Shown here piece by piece: positions 1 through 9,739 of a stretch of 64,000 bases of DNA. A model generated the notes under the pieces. That model worked only from the letters and a program-made list of their open reading frames with translations, was not told where the DNA came from and made no database searches. Positions within the stretch are counted from its first letter, which is position 1; every line of letters begins with the position of its first letter. The translations under genes were made by a program, and so were the position numbers. The stretch comes from SZUA-35 sp963781035 (lineage in GTDB: Bacteria > Actinomycetota > Acidimicrobiia > Acidimicrobiales > SZUA-35): positions 1 to 64,000 of the forward strand of contig CAWAEN010000004.1 in assembly GCA_963781035.1 (NCBI GenBank), in the 5' to 3' direction.

Positions 1-752
1 CGCGCTCCGGGCAGGAGCGAGAGATGATCGTCGTCGATCCGTCTTTGCTGACATGCCTCGGCGTAGTTGCAGACCTGACAGTGAGTGACAGGCACGGGGT
101 AGACGAGGGTGAGATCCTGCTGCACCGCTTCGAGGAAGCGTTGTCGCAGCCGCCGGTGGTAGGCGGCGGCGTTTGCGACCGGCACGGATTCGACCGACTC
201 ATCTCCCAGCACGACGTGCATGTCGACCGGCGCGAGGCCTTGGATGCGTTCGAGGTGTGCGCTGTATTCGGTGAGCTGAATGAGGGCGCTGACCTTGGTC
301 GATCGGGCCAGCTTCGTGTCGTGGGCTTCGTAACTGTGGTCGCCGAGCCCGGACGGTTGGTCGACCCGGATGAGGAAGTCGGCGTAGCCGAGCCAGGTCC
401 CGTCGAACAGCACCGCCTGGAAGATCACTTCGCGGCCGGCCCGCATGAGATCGATGGTCGAAGCAGCCGCTGCTTCAATTGCCGCCCGGTCTCGCCGCCC
501 GCTGAGTTCGGGGAGCTCGGCAACATCTCGGCCCTCAGCCTTCAGCCGTTCGAGGTAGCGCTTCTCGTGAGCCAGACCGTGACGCTGGACGATGTCGACT
601 TCGTCTGCGGTGGCAGCCTTCGCCGACCGCGTTCCCGCCCGGACCGGCGTCCGGTGGGCGGCTGCCATGTCGACACCGACCTTGTGGCGGCACTCGAGGA
701 ACGATGTGAGATCACTGGCGCTGTAGATCGGCTGACCGTCGAGAATCTGCAT
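1..752 (-). CDS. TM0106-like RecB-family nuclease, C-terminus off the window edge
   Basis: This is an open frame on the minus strand from an ATG at 752 to the window edge without a stop, so about 250 N-terminal residues are seen. The start MQILDGQPIYSASDL is preceded by a strong GGAGGG ribosome site. The protein has a Y-E-A-H-D-T-K-L segment, which fits the (D/E)-x-K core of a PD-(D/E)XK nuclease, and a later C-x2-C-x5-C cluster (HCQVCNYAEAC) like the Fe-S or zinc cysteines of Cas4/AddB/RecB-type nucleases. In TM0106-family proteins this module is followed by an RNase H-like or helicase part, which would lie outside the window. The role is probably DNA processing or repair. Family call fairly sure, exact function not. 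Confidence 0.75.
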   Translation of the reverse strand, partial: MQILDGQPIYSASDLTSFLECRHKVGVDMAAAHRTPVRAGTRSAKAATADEVDIVQRHGLAHEKRYLERLKAEGRDVAELPELSGRRDRAAIEAAAASTIDLMRAGREVIFQAVLFDGTWLGYADFLIRVDQPSGLGDHSYEAHDTKLARSTKVSALIQLTEYSAHLERIQGLAPVDMHVVLGDESVESVPVANAAAYHRRLRQRFLEAVQQDLTLVYPVPVTHCQVCNYAEACQQRRIDDDHLSLLPGA

Positions 753-765
753 GCTCAACCCTCCT

Positions 766-782
766 TCTACACCCGTTGTAGA
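766..782. promoter_or_regulatory. Inverted repeat in the leader of the nuclease gene
   Basis: TCTACA and TGTAGA form perfect 6-base arms around a 5-base centre, 14 bases upstream of the ATG at 752 and just before the ribosome site. It could be an operator or an RNA hairpin. The rest of 783-937 shows no gene. Confidence 0.3.
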
Positions 783-937
783 TCCCGGCTGTGACAGCGG
801 CCGTGACCCAACGCTGTTGTCAGTTCTCCATCGGCCGGAATCGGTCCGGCGAAAGAAGCTCGACCTGTGCGGCATCACCGTGCCTGCAACGCCAGGCCAG
901 CCATGTGTCTCGTGATGGCGAGCGATGATGGTCTTGG

Positions 938-1894
938 CTAGATCGCGTCGAGCTCGGAGGTGGTGACTCCCGAGGTGAGAGCCTTGAGTGAGACGTAGCG
1001 CTGGCCGAGTGTCCCACGCCCACTTGCGGCCCGATGCTGCGCGTTTCGTGTTCGCTATCGATTGCGCAAGCCGCACGGTCGCTTGTCGTCGGGCGGGCTC
1101 AGGATGAAGATCTGGTAGCTCTGCCCTTCAGGTCGAGCGTTGTCGGCGAGAAGTCGCTCGACCAACGGCGCGACGCGCTCGTCGACTTCTTCACCCATCA
1201 CGACGTTGTCGACTCGGGTTCTGATCTGTGGAACGAGCGGCTCGATCTGACCGAAGCGATAGAAGCCCATGTGGCTCAACCCGGGCTTGAACGATCGACC
1301 GGGCTGGCAGATGTAGGCTGAGTACTCGAGGTAGTCGTCGTAGGCCGAGCGCGGCGGCGACGACCACAGTGTCGTCCCACGACAACAGGCCGTCTTCTTC
1401 GAACAGACTCCGCAGCTCACGCAGGAGGAACTCCGAGCGCTCACCAACGAGCTCGTCGGGATCTTGGAGGAGCTCGTGGATGGCGTCGTCGAGCGCGGCG
1501 AAGTTGAACCAGACGACCCGCGGGTCGTCCACCTGGGCTACCTCGGCTGGTTGTTCAGGGTCGGGGGTGACGACGAAGAGCAGTTCGTGGGCATGCGAGT
1601 GGTTGAGTTGCTCGAGGTGGCCGATGAGTTGGTCGACGCGGACCGTGCCGGGCTCGGTCTTCAGTTCGAACAGCAGATCTGGAAGCTGGCCGAGATGATG
1701 GCGTCGGGAATCGATCCCTGCCCGACGGCTGACTGGTTGTTGAACGAACACGAGCGCCGCGAGGCTTCGCCTGAAGCCGCAGCCAGCAGTCGTTCGACGA
1801 CGAGGATGTCGAGCCGTTCGAACACAGCGAGCATCGACGCCGTGACTGGATTCTCGCCCTGGCGGTATGTGGAGAACAACGGCGATCGGCTCAT
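938..1894 (-). CDS. PD-(D/E)XK nuclease-like protein, several frame breaks
   Basis: The product is spread over several reading frames and reconstructs to about 318 residues. It begins MSRSPLFSTYRQGENPVTASM, continues through SIPDAIISASFQ, changes frame near 1680 into LLFELKTEPGTVRVDQL, changes again near 1350 into AYDDYLEYSAYICQPG, and twice more near 1070 and 995 to end with YVSLKALTSGVTTSELDAI at 938. PD followed by E-L-K matches the PD-(D/E)XK nuclease core. The ATG overlaps the stop of the upstream sigma-factor gene (ATGA at 1891-1894), so the two are translationally coupled. Similarity of sense across every break suggests indel errors and not a dead gene. Target and biological role are unknown; a defence or DNA-processing role is inference. 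Confidence 0.65.
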
Positions 1895-2436
1895 CGCTCG
1901 GCCCCCAACGGTTGATCGAGAGTGTCCCCGGTCGGCGAGGTGCCGCTCGATTCCCCGTAGCCGGGGGGAGCTGTGATGTTCGGTCGCATCATGTTCCGGC
2001 CCTCGGTGAGCATCTTGTGGACGGTGGCGGTCGCATAGCCGAGTCGTTCGCCGACCTCGCTTGCTGAGAGGCCTTCGTAGTAGGTCAGTTCGATGACGTC
2101 TTGATACTTCGAAGGAAGGCCGGCCACGAGGTCTGTGATCTTCTGCTTGGAAACGAAGTCTGAGGTGAACGATTGCGGCGTGAGTCCGAGGTTGTCGTCG
2201 TACGGACCCACGATCTTCTTGGCTCGGTCCCTCAGATCGTGTGCGGCGTTCTGGGCCACCCTCTGCACCCAGGCTTCGACGTGGCCAAGGTCATTGAACT
2301 CTCGGTCGTCGAGCTTGGCGATCGTCTCTTGGGCGACGTCGGCTGCGTCCTCGCCGGCGCCGGCCTTTCGGGCGGCCTTGGCCGCGAGACCTTGCAGCTC
2401 CATCAATTGTTGAGCGTCGAGCTCGCTTGCGTTCAT
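1891..2436 (-). CDS. Sigma-70 family (ECF-like) RNA polymerase sigma factor
   Basis: A 181-residue protein with a region 2-like segment (AADVAQETIAKL ... HVEAWVQRVAQNAAHDLRDR) and a region 4-like helix-turn-helix (LPSKYQDVIELTYYEGLSASEVGERLG, continuing into TVHKML). I chose the ATG at 2436 (MNASELDAQQL) because it begins the recognisable domain; frames upstream to 2544 are also open, and no strong ribosome site decides. It would direct RNA polymerase to a special promoter set. Its stop overlaps the start of the PD-(D/E)XK gene by four bases, so it may control expression of that gene as well. No anti-sigma factor is visible beside it. Confidence 0.85.
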   Translation of the reverse strand: MNASELDAQQLMELQGLAAKAARKAGAGEDAADVAQETIAKLDDREFNDLGHVEAWVQRVAQNAAHDLRDRAKKIVGPYDDNLGLTPQSFTSDFVSKQKITDLVAGLPSKYQDVIELTYYEGLSASEVGERLGYATATVHKMLTEGRNMMRPNITAPPGYGESSGTSPTGDTLDQPLGAER

Positions 2437-2542
2437 GCATCGAGGATCGGCATCTGAAGAAACTTGGTAAGGATCCAGTCCGCTCATTCGTGGAGGAGGA
2501 GAAGGGCAAGTCGCTCCTTCCTCAAACCGAAAGGTGCTCAGC

Positions 2543-3439
2543 ATGAGCTACTCCACCACTTCCCCGTCCGACCTCTCCTCGTTCCTCGTGGCCGACATGG
2601 ACTGGATCACACCGGACCTCGCCGTCGGCGGAGACCTGCTCCATGACCCCATCGAAGCTGCAGCCCAAGCTCGCTGGCTCGAACGTCAGGGTGTCACCGA
2701 CATCATCGATTGCCGGGGTGAGTACAGCGACGAAGACCTCGTCGCCGACGTCTGCCCTGGCATCCGCTACCACCACCTGCCGACCGGCGATCACGGCGGC
2801 GAGCTCGACCCCGAATGGTGGGAGACGGGCGTGGCGATCGGTCAAGTCGTCGCTGACCGTGGCGGTTCGGTGTTCGTTCACTGTCACATGGGCGTGAACC
2901 GCGGGCCGTCGCTGGCCCTGGCGATCCTCTTCGACCGAGGTATGGACCCCCTCGCAGCCTTTGATCTGCTTCGTGCTCGCCGTCCTCAGGCGTTTGCCAT
3001 CTACGCCCCACAGTTCTTGCGTCTCGACGGGCGGCGTGAGGACGCGAAGGTGTTGGAGGCGTTCATGGAACTCGAGACTCCTCATGAGGAGCTCGTGGCA
3101 GCGATCGGACGGATTCGCAAGGCCGAGTCTGGCGGCTGCTATCGCTTCCCCTTGCGGGGCGAGCAGCCTGAGTGGGTGCCGGATTCAGACACGGCCGTGA
3201 CCGATGACGTCGACAGTCGGGTGGGGACGGCGAGCGATTCGACGTTCGGCGAACTGGTAGAGCTCATGACCGAGTTCAAAGGGTTCGAGTCGACCGAGTG
3301 GCCTCTCGACTGGGTGCGCTCGCTCGTTCGCCATCTGGAAGCGGAACAGCGCACGCACCAGGTCGAGCTGCCGGCCGGCATGTGCCTCACCGAGCTCCAC
3401 ATGGTGATGGACGACTTCATGGAGAAGCGGGGCTGGTGA
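2543..3439 (+). CDS. Dual-specificity / tyrosine phosphatase-like protein
   Basis: This 298-residue protein has the phosphatase P-loop HCHMGVNRG at about residues 113-121, matching H-C-x5-R with catalytic Cys and Arg present. The general acid region may be LPTGDHGG upstream. The N-terminal half (to about residue 190) is the phosphatase domain; the C-terminal 110 residues are of unknown type and Asp/Glu-rich. It is divergent from the sigma-factor gene, with 106 bases between. The ATG at 2543 follows AAAGG; a GTG at 2534 is an alternative start. It is likely cytoplasmic and dephosphorylates Tyr/Ser/Thr or another phospho-substrate; the substrate is unknown. Confidence 0.8.
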   Translation: MSYSTTSPSDLSSFLVADMDWITPDLAVGGDLLHDPIEAAAQARWLERQGVTDIIDCRGEYSDEDLVADVCPGIRYHHLPTGDHGGELDPEWWETGVAIGQVVADRGGSVFVHCHMGVNRGPSLALAILFDRGMDPLAAFDLLRARRPQAFAIYAPQFLRLDGRREDAKVLEAFMELETPHEELVAAIGRIRKAESGGCYRFPLRGEQPEWVPDSDTAVTDDVDSRVGTASDSTFGELVELMTEFKGFESTEWPLDWVRSLVRHLEAEQRTHQVELPAGMCLTELHMVMDDFMEKRGW

Positions 3440-3525
3440 GCCCGGGCCTGCCGGATCATCGATTGGGCTCGATGAAAGCCCCGCCGGAAGCGCCTGTCGA
3501 CCGGTCCTAGGGACGGATCCGGCGA

Positions 3526-4760
3526 CTAGGGCAGGTCGGGTTCGGCCTCATCGTCTGCGGCCGTGTTGCTCAAGTGGCGCGGCAGCTGGGCGGCGGCGTT
3601 GACGGCGAACTTACCTGCATCGGTGATGACGCCACACCGGACCGTTCAAGGCTGCGATCACCTGGGCCAACCCGGTGGTGTCGTCCCCCGTGGGCAGCGA
3701 TGGGTCCTCGGCCGGAGGAAGCTCGAGACCGAGCTCGCCGGCGGCGTCGCGATACGTTCCGAGGATCGAACCGAGATCCTCGAGCAGTTTCTTGTGCCGC
3801 TTCAGGGTGAGGAACCGGATCCGTTCGAGCAGGGAATACCGCCCGCCACTGGCCCTCAGGTAGTGGGCAATACGGTCGACCAAGCCCAGCATGGCTTCGT
3901 GCCGATCTTCGATGTTTGCCGTCATGGTCTCGACCAGCGGTTCGGCTCTCTCGGGGTGGTTGTCGATTTGGCGAAGCAGAGTGAGCGACTCCCATTGCGT
4001 CAGGGCACGATCGGCCTGTACATGAAGACCGAGCCACGCATCGGCACGTTCGTGTCGGAGCGCCGCTTCGAGTCGCGTCACCCACTCTCGCATCGGGGCA
4101 TCGATGTCAATCAGAGCGGCTTCCAGGCGTTGAAGGTGGAGGAGTGTCCGTTCGTGCAGAGTCTTCACCCACAGCTCGACGTTGGCGATGCGCATCCATT
4201 GATCGTCGGTCATCTCGGCGTGTCGGGCGACGTCGTCGTAGGTGGTCGAGAGGATGTCGAGAGCGGCAGCAACTTCCGCTCGGATCTTGAGGTCCTCGAT
4301 GACAGCGAGATAGTCGACCCCGGCTTGGATCTGATCGAGCTTCTTCTCGATCCCGGCCATCTGCTGTTGAACGGCGACGCCGCTCATCAGACTTGGCAGA
4401 CTGGTGGCGACTGCGGCGCCCGGCTTGAGGAACTTGAGCTGGTGGACGATCTTCCCGTCGGCATCCCTCAGCACGCCGAGAATGGCCCCACCGGTCTCGA
4501 TCGGGTCGTAGTTGGCGAGCATCCGCCTTGACTCTTCGGTGAGGTGGAGCACAGCGCCGGTTGCGCTCTGTGATCGCGATCAGGGGGCCTGACGCTGCGA
4601 GGGCCGCTTGGACTGCCCTCACGAAGGGTTTCGGAATCAGTTCAGTCACATTGCCGAGCAGCTCGAGGGCCGACGTGTCACCAAAGGCGACGAGATCGCC
4701 TGTAGCCAAACGCGCAACATAAACGGGCAGGACTTCTGGGTTCTTCCGCAGTTTTCGCAA
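3526..4760 (-). CDS. Uncharacterised protein, related to the one at 28859-30136; two frame breaks
   Basis: The product begins at a TTG preceded by GAGAGG (LRKLRKNPEVLPVYVARLATG), changes frame near 4555 into VLHLTEESRRMLANYDPIETG, and near 3640 into CGVITDAGKFAVNAAAQLPRH, ending at 3526: about 410 residues. A short Ala/Ser/Gly-rich stretch (AAVATSLPSLMSGVAVQ) is followed by a heptad-like helix (MAGIEKKLDQIQAGVDYL) and a long helical, charged tail. The order S-R-x-L-L-x4-I-x2-GG, then V-x-x-D-x-x-G-x-I, then a hydrophobic helix and coiled coil is repeated in the protein at 28859-30136. I do not recognise a named family and assign no function. Confidence 0.6.
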
Positions 4761-4956
4761 GGCAACCTCTCAATCTGTACATCGGTCGGTCACCACAAAG
4801 CTGGAGAGCTCCCCGGATTCTTTGGCTGATGGTCGAGGCGATGGAACGCTTTCATCAGGCACTCGACCCTTTCGTCCGCAAGCTCGACTTCTCAGTGGAG
4901 TAGGACGCGAGCCGCCTTCGGGGTGTGATGGGTATGGCTGGTCTGTTGGTCAGCGG

Positions 4957-6640
4957 TCACCGTCGCCGGGAGTGGGCGAGTTCGTCCCAATAGGCGTCGC
5001 GGTCGCCGAGTCGCTCGCTGCGAGGCTTCGCCCGCCAGTTGGCGGTGGCGTGTGAGAGTTCGCTGTACATCTGTCGGACCCCGTCGGCGTCGGCGGCGAC
5101 GTTGCGGCCGGCCGTGCGGGCCATGCCGAGCCCGTGGGCGACATCGAATGCATCCTGGTTGGCGCCGAGGAACACGAACGTCCAGCCGCGATCGCGTAGC
5201 CGGCCGATACGGCGGTTGATCGTGCGACCGTCAGTCTTGGATGCGTTCTCGTGGCCATCGGTGAAGATGACGACGAGTTGGTCGGCGTCGTGTGCCCCGG
5301 AGCTCTCGGCAACGTCGAGGAGGCGGTCGATGGCGTCGTAGAGCGGGGTCATGCCCCGGGGTTCGAACCGGCCTGCCATGGTCGGGACCTCTCGCGAGCG
5401 GCCGTCGGTCGACCAGGACGTCGTGGAGGTCCTGGTCGTCGAACTGGACCACGGTGCACGTGAGGTCGGCGCCGGAGGTGCGCTGATCGGCGAAGAAGGC
5501 GTCGAAGCCTCCCTCGACGTCGTCGCGGATCGAATACATCGAGCTGGACCGATCGAGCAGGAACCACAGGTGCGGTTCCCCCTTGGTCCCGGAATCATCC
5601 GACCCGTTGTCCGGTCGGGCCGCCGATTCGGTTGCGGTGGCTCGTAGGTCTCGAGCGGAGCGGGCGAGACGGCCGGAGCGTTCGGCATGGCTCCAGTGCT
5701 CGGGGATCCACCCGGTGCCGTGGGCGGCGCCGAGGATGCCGCCACCGATCGCGGCGATGGTGTCGCTGTCACCGTCAACGGTGGCCAGCGCGGCCAATGC
5801 CATCACGGGGTCGTCGATGTGGGTGAGGACGCAGCACAAGACCGAAAGGGTGGACGGCAGCGAAGGATGGAGGCCGAGGCGCTCGAGCGCATCGTGGTCG
5901 AGGGGTGCGGCCAGCCCGGCCTCGAGGTGGTCTCGGATCAGACCGTCGGTGTGAGCGACTGCTTCGCGGATCACGGAGGCGACGGTCGCCGTGGATGGGC
6001 GTGTGGCGAGCATCACGGCGGTATCGGCGAGGAACGCGGCACCTGCGGTGGCCAGGGGAGTGGCGTGGGTGACCGCGGCATCGACGGCTGCGGCGAGCGT
6101 GCGTGCCTCGGGGTCGTTGGCGAACGCGATGGCCGGAGCGAACGCTCGGGTCGCGGCGCCGTTGCCGTAGGAGGCGACGCCGGCCTCGAACCAGGGTGTC
6201 CCATTGCGCCGGTTCTGGACTGTGGCGAGCACGGCTCGCCCCGGGGTTCGCAGACGGGAGGCCCGTCGGACGATTGCGTCGCTGAGAAGAATCGGCGCCT
6301 CCCACCCCGCAGTGGACCAGGCGCGGGCGGACTGGAGGGCGAGCTGGGCTTCGGCGAGGGTGCGCCGTGCCGGACCCTCGAGGCGGTGCCGGCGCCGGTC
6401 TTGGGCCCGGTCCATCCAGTCAGAATCGGAGTGGTCGTCTCCGGCGCGGCTTGGGGCGGTCGGGACGTCGGCCCGTCCCAGGGCGTTGCCGACGGCGATG
6501 CCGACGAGCATGCCGACGGCCCGGTCGTCGGGGAGGACGCCTGCGGCGTCGCTGTGTCGGAGGGGGAGGAGGCCTCGAGCGCTGAGGCTGAGGATGGCGT
6601 CGTGTCCGATGGCGGACTGGAGATCGTCGAGTGCGGTCAT
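4957..6640 (-). CDS. ADP-ribosylglycohydrolase (DraG-like) fused to a VWA domain; one frame break
   Basis: The first ~330 residues are DraG-like: MLVGIAVGNALG near the N-terminus and the metal-binding DGDSDTIAAIGGGILGAAHG motif near residue 290. A VWA domain follows with the MIDAS motif DRSSS, a later Thr in GMTPLYDAI and Asp in FTDGHENAS. The frame changes near 5405 (HDVLVD to GRSREVPTMAGRF), giving about 560 residues in all. The ATG at 6640 has GAAGGATT upstream. DraG enzymes remove ADP-ribose from proteins, nucleic acids or small molecules; VWA domains bind partners through Mg2+. The gene is divergent from an NrtR-like regulator with paired operators between, which links it to ADP-ribose/NAD metabolism. 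The VWA half resembles the protein at 11041-11718. Confidence 0.8.
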
Positions 6641-6659
6641 GATGAATCCTTCGGTTAAG

Positions 6660-6705
6660 GTCAATATGACAATAAGGGGCAAGACTGTATTTGTCAAATT
6701 GACAA
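6660..6705. promoter_or_regulatory. Paired GTCA-N3-TGAC palindromes between DraG-VWA and nrtR-like genes
   Basis: Two palindromes share the arms GTCA-N3-TGAC: one at 6660-6670 (centre ATA) and one at 6693-6703, extended to TTGTCAA-A-TTGACAA at 6691-6705. Their centres are 33 bases apart, about three helical turns, and they lie in the only AT-rich stretch of this gap. This suits a dimeric repressor binding cooperatively at a divergent promoter; the neighbouring NrtR-like protein is the obvious candidate. TTGACA at 6698-6703 could also serve as a -35 box for the plus-strand gene. Confidence 0.6.
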
Positions 6706-6724
6706 GAACAGGTACAGTGGATCC

Positions 6725-7472
6725 GTGCCCACCGACCGACCCGGCCCCGATGTGTCGAACGAGTACGACCCGTCCGCGTTACCCGACCTTCGCCGTGACC
6801 GTCGACATCGTGCTGCTGACCGTCACCGATGGGACCCTCCAGGTCCTCCTCATCAAGCGTGCGGGCGAGCCCTTCCTCGGAGCGTGGGCGCTACCGGGCG
6901 GGTTCAAGACCCCTCACGAGACACTCGATCAGGCCGCCGCCCGCGAGCTCGAGGAGGAAACCGGCGTCGCCGCTCCGGCTCACCTGAAACAGCTGGGTAC
7001 CTACGGTGACCCCGGCCGCGATCCCCGCATGAACGTGGTCACCGTCGCATACACGGCCGTCGTGCCCGTGGCCGCTGCGACATCCGCAGGCACCGACGCG
7101 GCCGAAGCCGAGTGGTGGCCCGTCTCCTCGATCCAGTCCGAGTCACCGGCGCTGGCGTTCGACCACCGCACCCTCGTGCTCGATGCCGTCGAGCGGGCCC
7201 GGACCGACCTCGAACACACGAACCTGGTGAGCGCCTTCGTCGGGCCGGCATTCACCCTCTCCGAGCTCCAGCAGATCTACGAGGCGGTATGGGGCGAGCA
7301 CCTCGATGCGGCCAACTTCCGTCGCGCCCTCAGGGCCAAGGACGAAAGCACCTGGGTCAAGGGCACCGGCCGCCGGCGCCAGAGTCAGAGCGGCGGTGGC
7401 CGACCAGCCGAGGAGTACGAGCTCGGCGAAGGCTGGGAGAGCGAGCCGCCACCAGTCAGCCGCCCCCGCTGA
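6725..7472 (+). CDS. NrtR-like Nudix transcriptional regulator; one frame break near the N-terminus
   Basis: The N-terminus reads MPTDRPGPDVSNEYDPSA from a GTG at 6725, then changes frame near 6780 into YPTFAVTVDIVLLTV and stays open to 7472: about 248 residues. Residues 20-155 form a Nudix domain with a complete Nudix box (G-x5-E-x7-REL-x-EE-x-G) at GFKTPHE...RELEEETG. The C-terminal part (FTLSELQQIYEAVWGEHLD, GRPAEEYELGEGW) matches the winged helix of NrtR. NrtR proteins use ADP-ribose as ligand and commonly repress NAD biosynthesis or ADP-ribose genes. The complete Nudix box leaves open an ADP-ribose hydrolase activity. The twin palindromes just upstream are probable autoregulatory and DraG-VWA operators. 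It overlaps the next, convergent gene by 17 bases. Confidence 0.8.
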
Positions 7473-9652
7473 ACCGACGCTCCATTGGGAGGCCGGCCGG
7501 GGCCGGCGGGCCGAGTGAGTAGCGACGTATGAGTTCGCTCTGATCGTCGACGCCGAGCACGGCGATCACCCGCTCCGGGGTCATCGTCGTGAATCTGTCG
7601 AGATCGATCATCGCTGCCGTCTCGCGCCAGCGGCGGTGCATGGACTGGTGACCGGCGGGGGCGGTCAGAGCGACGAGGCATTCATCGAGCTCGCCTGCCT
7701 CCTCCAGGGCGGCGGCAAGGGCGGCGAGGCGCATCGGCTGATTTCGGTGCCGGAACCAACAGCCGGAAGACACCTCGCTGTCGGCACTGGCCGCTGTCGA
7801 CGTCGAGATGTGCAGGACCTCGTCGTACCTGCGGCGTTCACCGTTCTCGCGGTTGCGAAGCTGCCAGCACCGGTCGCTGTCGTTGCCGAACGGCCCGTTC
7901 TGGGAGCAGATCTGCCGGCTCTCGGGAGGCGCGGCTTCGGCGTGGGAACAACCGCCGAAACCGGTCTCGGTGAGTTTGACCTCGACGAGCACTCCGACGG
8001 ATCGTCGATCGAGGGTGGTGCCGCGGAGGAAGACGTCGACCTGAGTCTTGAACGGACGCGTGGTGGTGGCTTCTCGGAGATGATCGTTGGGGTCGCTCCA
8101 CTCGAAGGCAGGCAGTTGCACCGTCCGCATCGAGCCGAACAGCGGTGTGAGAAGGGCTCGGACACCGTCTTCGTCGAGCGGGCCGAACAGGTTGAGGGCG
8201 AACCGCTGGGAGCTGTGGGCTGCGCCGACGAAGGCGTGCAGGTCGCCCGCGGCGGCGACCTGTTCTGCTGCGCCGGCCGCGTTCGAGAGCAGGCCTGCGA
8301 GGGGGCCGATGTCTTGTGCGTCGGTGGGTGGTGTGAGCTGCGCTGCCGATCGAGTGTGGGCCCGCATGCGATCGACGAAACGAGCTTGGGCATTGGTCGT
8401 TCGGCGATCGAGCACGCGGAAACGCACGTCGTTTCCGAGACCCAGCTCGGCACGGTAGACGCGGAGTGGTACCGATCGAGCCAGATGATCGGCGATGTGG
8501 CGATTCTTGCGCTGCAGCATCGCTCCTTCGCCGGCGGGGAGGATCACGACCGCCAGGCCCGTTTGGAGCGTGCGGTCCGCGCCCAGCTCCTCGGCGAGCC
8601 GCTCCCGGTTGGCCTCGGCCCAGATCCAGTAGTCGAGTGCCTGGAGCAGAACGGTGGGCTCGGAGCCGCCGACCTTCGTCTCGACGATGTGAAGCCTGCT
8701 GTCACCGTCGACCCCGAGGAAGTCGATCGATCCGGCGGCCTGTCGCGAAGGCCCCGCCCGTTCCGCCGGGTATTCAGGGACGAGGACCTCGAGACCGAGA
8801 CGATGTGTCGGTGGTATCGACAACATGCGAGCCTGGAAGCGGTGTTCGACGTGTGAATCATCGCTGCCGGCAAGACGGTTGCTGATTGCCTGACGCACCG
8901 CAGCGCGGATCGGTTCGGGGGTCTTGAGCGGACCACCGAGCTCGACCTTGATGCCGCTCCGTTTCGGCGACTTCGAACCCGGCCGGACTCCGGCTTCGAC
9001 ACGAACCCTGTTGCCCCTGGCTCGGGAAATCTTCAGCACGAGCCGACCGTCGGCTTGCCAGCCGAGATATCCCGGACCGGTGGCTCGAGATGAGGTGCGG
9101 ATGACCGTCGGCCCAAGGGATGACTTCGTCGAGCCAGCCCTGATGTTCTGCGGAGAGCTCGTAATGGCCGGATGCCATCTCGCTCGATCGGAGCCAGTCG
9201 AGGACCTCGGATCGCGTCGGGATCGGGTGTTCGGTGACAACCGATTTGTTGTGGGTGAAGACCCGACAGTGTTGTTCGATCCACGGGAGCCTGACGAGAA
9301 ACGACCAGTGAGTCTTCTCGGGAACCACGATCACGAGATCTCGCTCTCCGACATGCTCCAAGGAGTAGGCGAGGGCGAGTTCGATGTGCTTTGCCGGCTC
9401 GTGCCCCCCGACGACCACGACGAGCTCATCCTCGGTGGCGAAGAGGACGGTCCGCAACGACACCTGAGTGTTGGGTCGATGGGCGGCGACCAGGCGATGG
9501 GGAAGAGCAGCTTCGGCCAGTCCTGGGGCCGCGAAGCGTGCGAAGTCGTATCGAGCTCGGTGGACACTGCCTTCGACTCCAGCCGAGGCGTGGGGATCAC
9601 CGAAACGCCACTGCATCCATTCCGTCGGATGATCCGGTTCGCCCACGCTCAT
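7456..9652 (-). CDS. Large nuclease-like protein with two PD-(D/E)XK-type regions; one frame break
   Basis: Translation starts at or just before the ATG at 9652 (MSVGEPDHPTEWMQWRFGDP) and changes frame near 9090 into GPGYLGWQADGRLVLKISRARG; it ends at 7456, about 730 residues. A first nuclease-like core is SIDFLGVDGDSRLHIVETKVGG (D ... E-x-K; here split as SIDFLG then HIVETKVGG). A second is QVDVFLRGTT, then GVLVEVKLTETGFGGC, which resembles PGN_0703-type putative restriction endonucleases. A cysteine-containing region follows (HAEAAPPESRQIC). The protein is probably a DNA-acting enzyme, in repair or defence, but no cognate methyltransferase is nearby. Function is inference from the motifs. 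Confidence 0.65.
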
Positions 9653-9739
9653 GCTTCGAAGGTAGTCGAGTGCCGTGACAGGGGTTCCGCCTGACACCGC
9701 CTGCTTGACGCGACGCCAGGATCCTGATCCGATCCACCG

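Noticed and set aside
24..794. 256-residue open frame on the plus strand
   Set aside because: It is antisense to the partial RecB-like nuclease, which has family motifs and a ribosome site.
1861..2544. Longer start for the sigma factor at 2544
   Set aside because: The added residues (MLSTFRFEEGATCPSPPP) look like leader sequence and overlap the divergent promoter of the phosphatase gene.
3563..4531. 322-residue open frame on the plus strand
   Set aside because: Antisense to the 3526-4760 protein; low-complexity, Leu/Val/Gly-rich as antisense frames are in GC-rich DNA.
7636..8856. 406-residue open frame on the plus strand
   Set aside because: Antisense to the two-domain nuclease-like gene; no recognisable domain.
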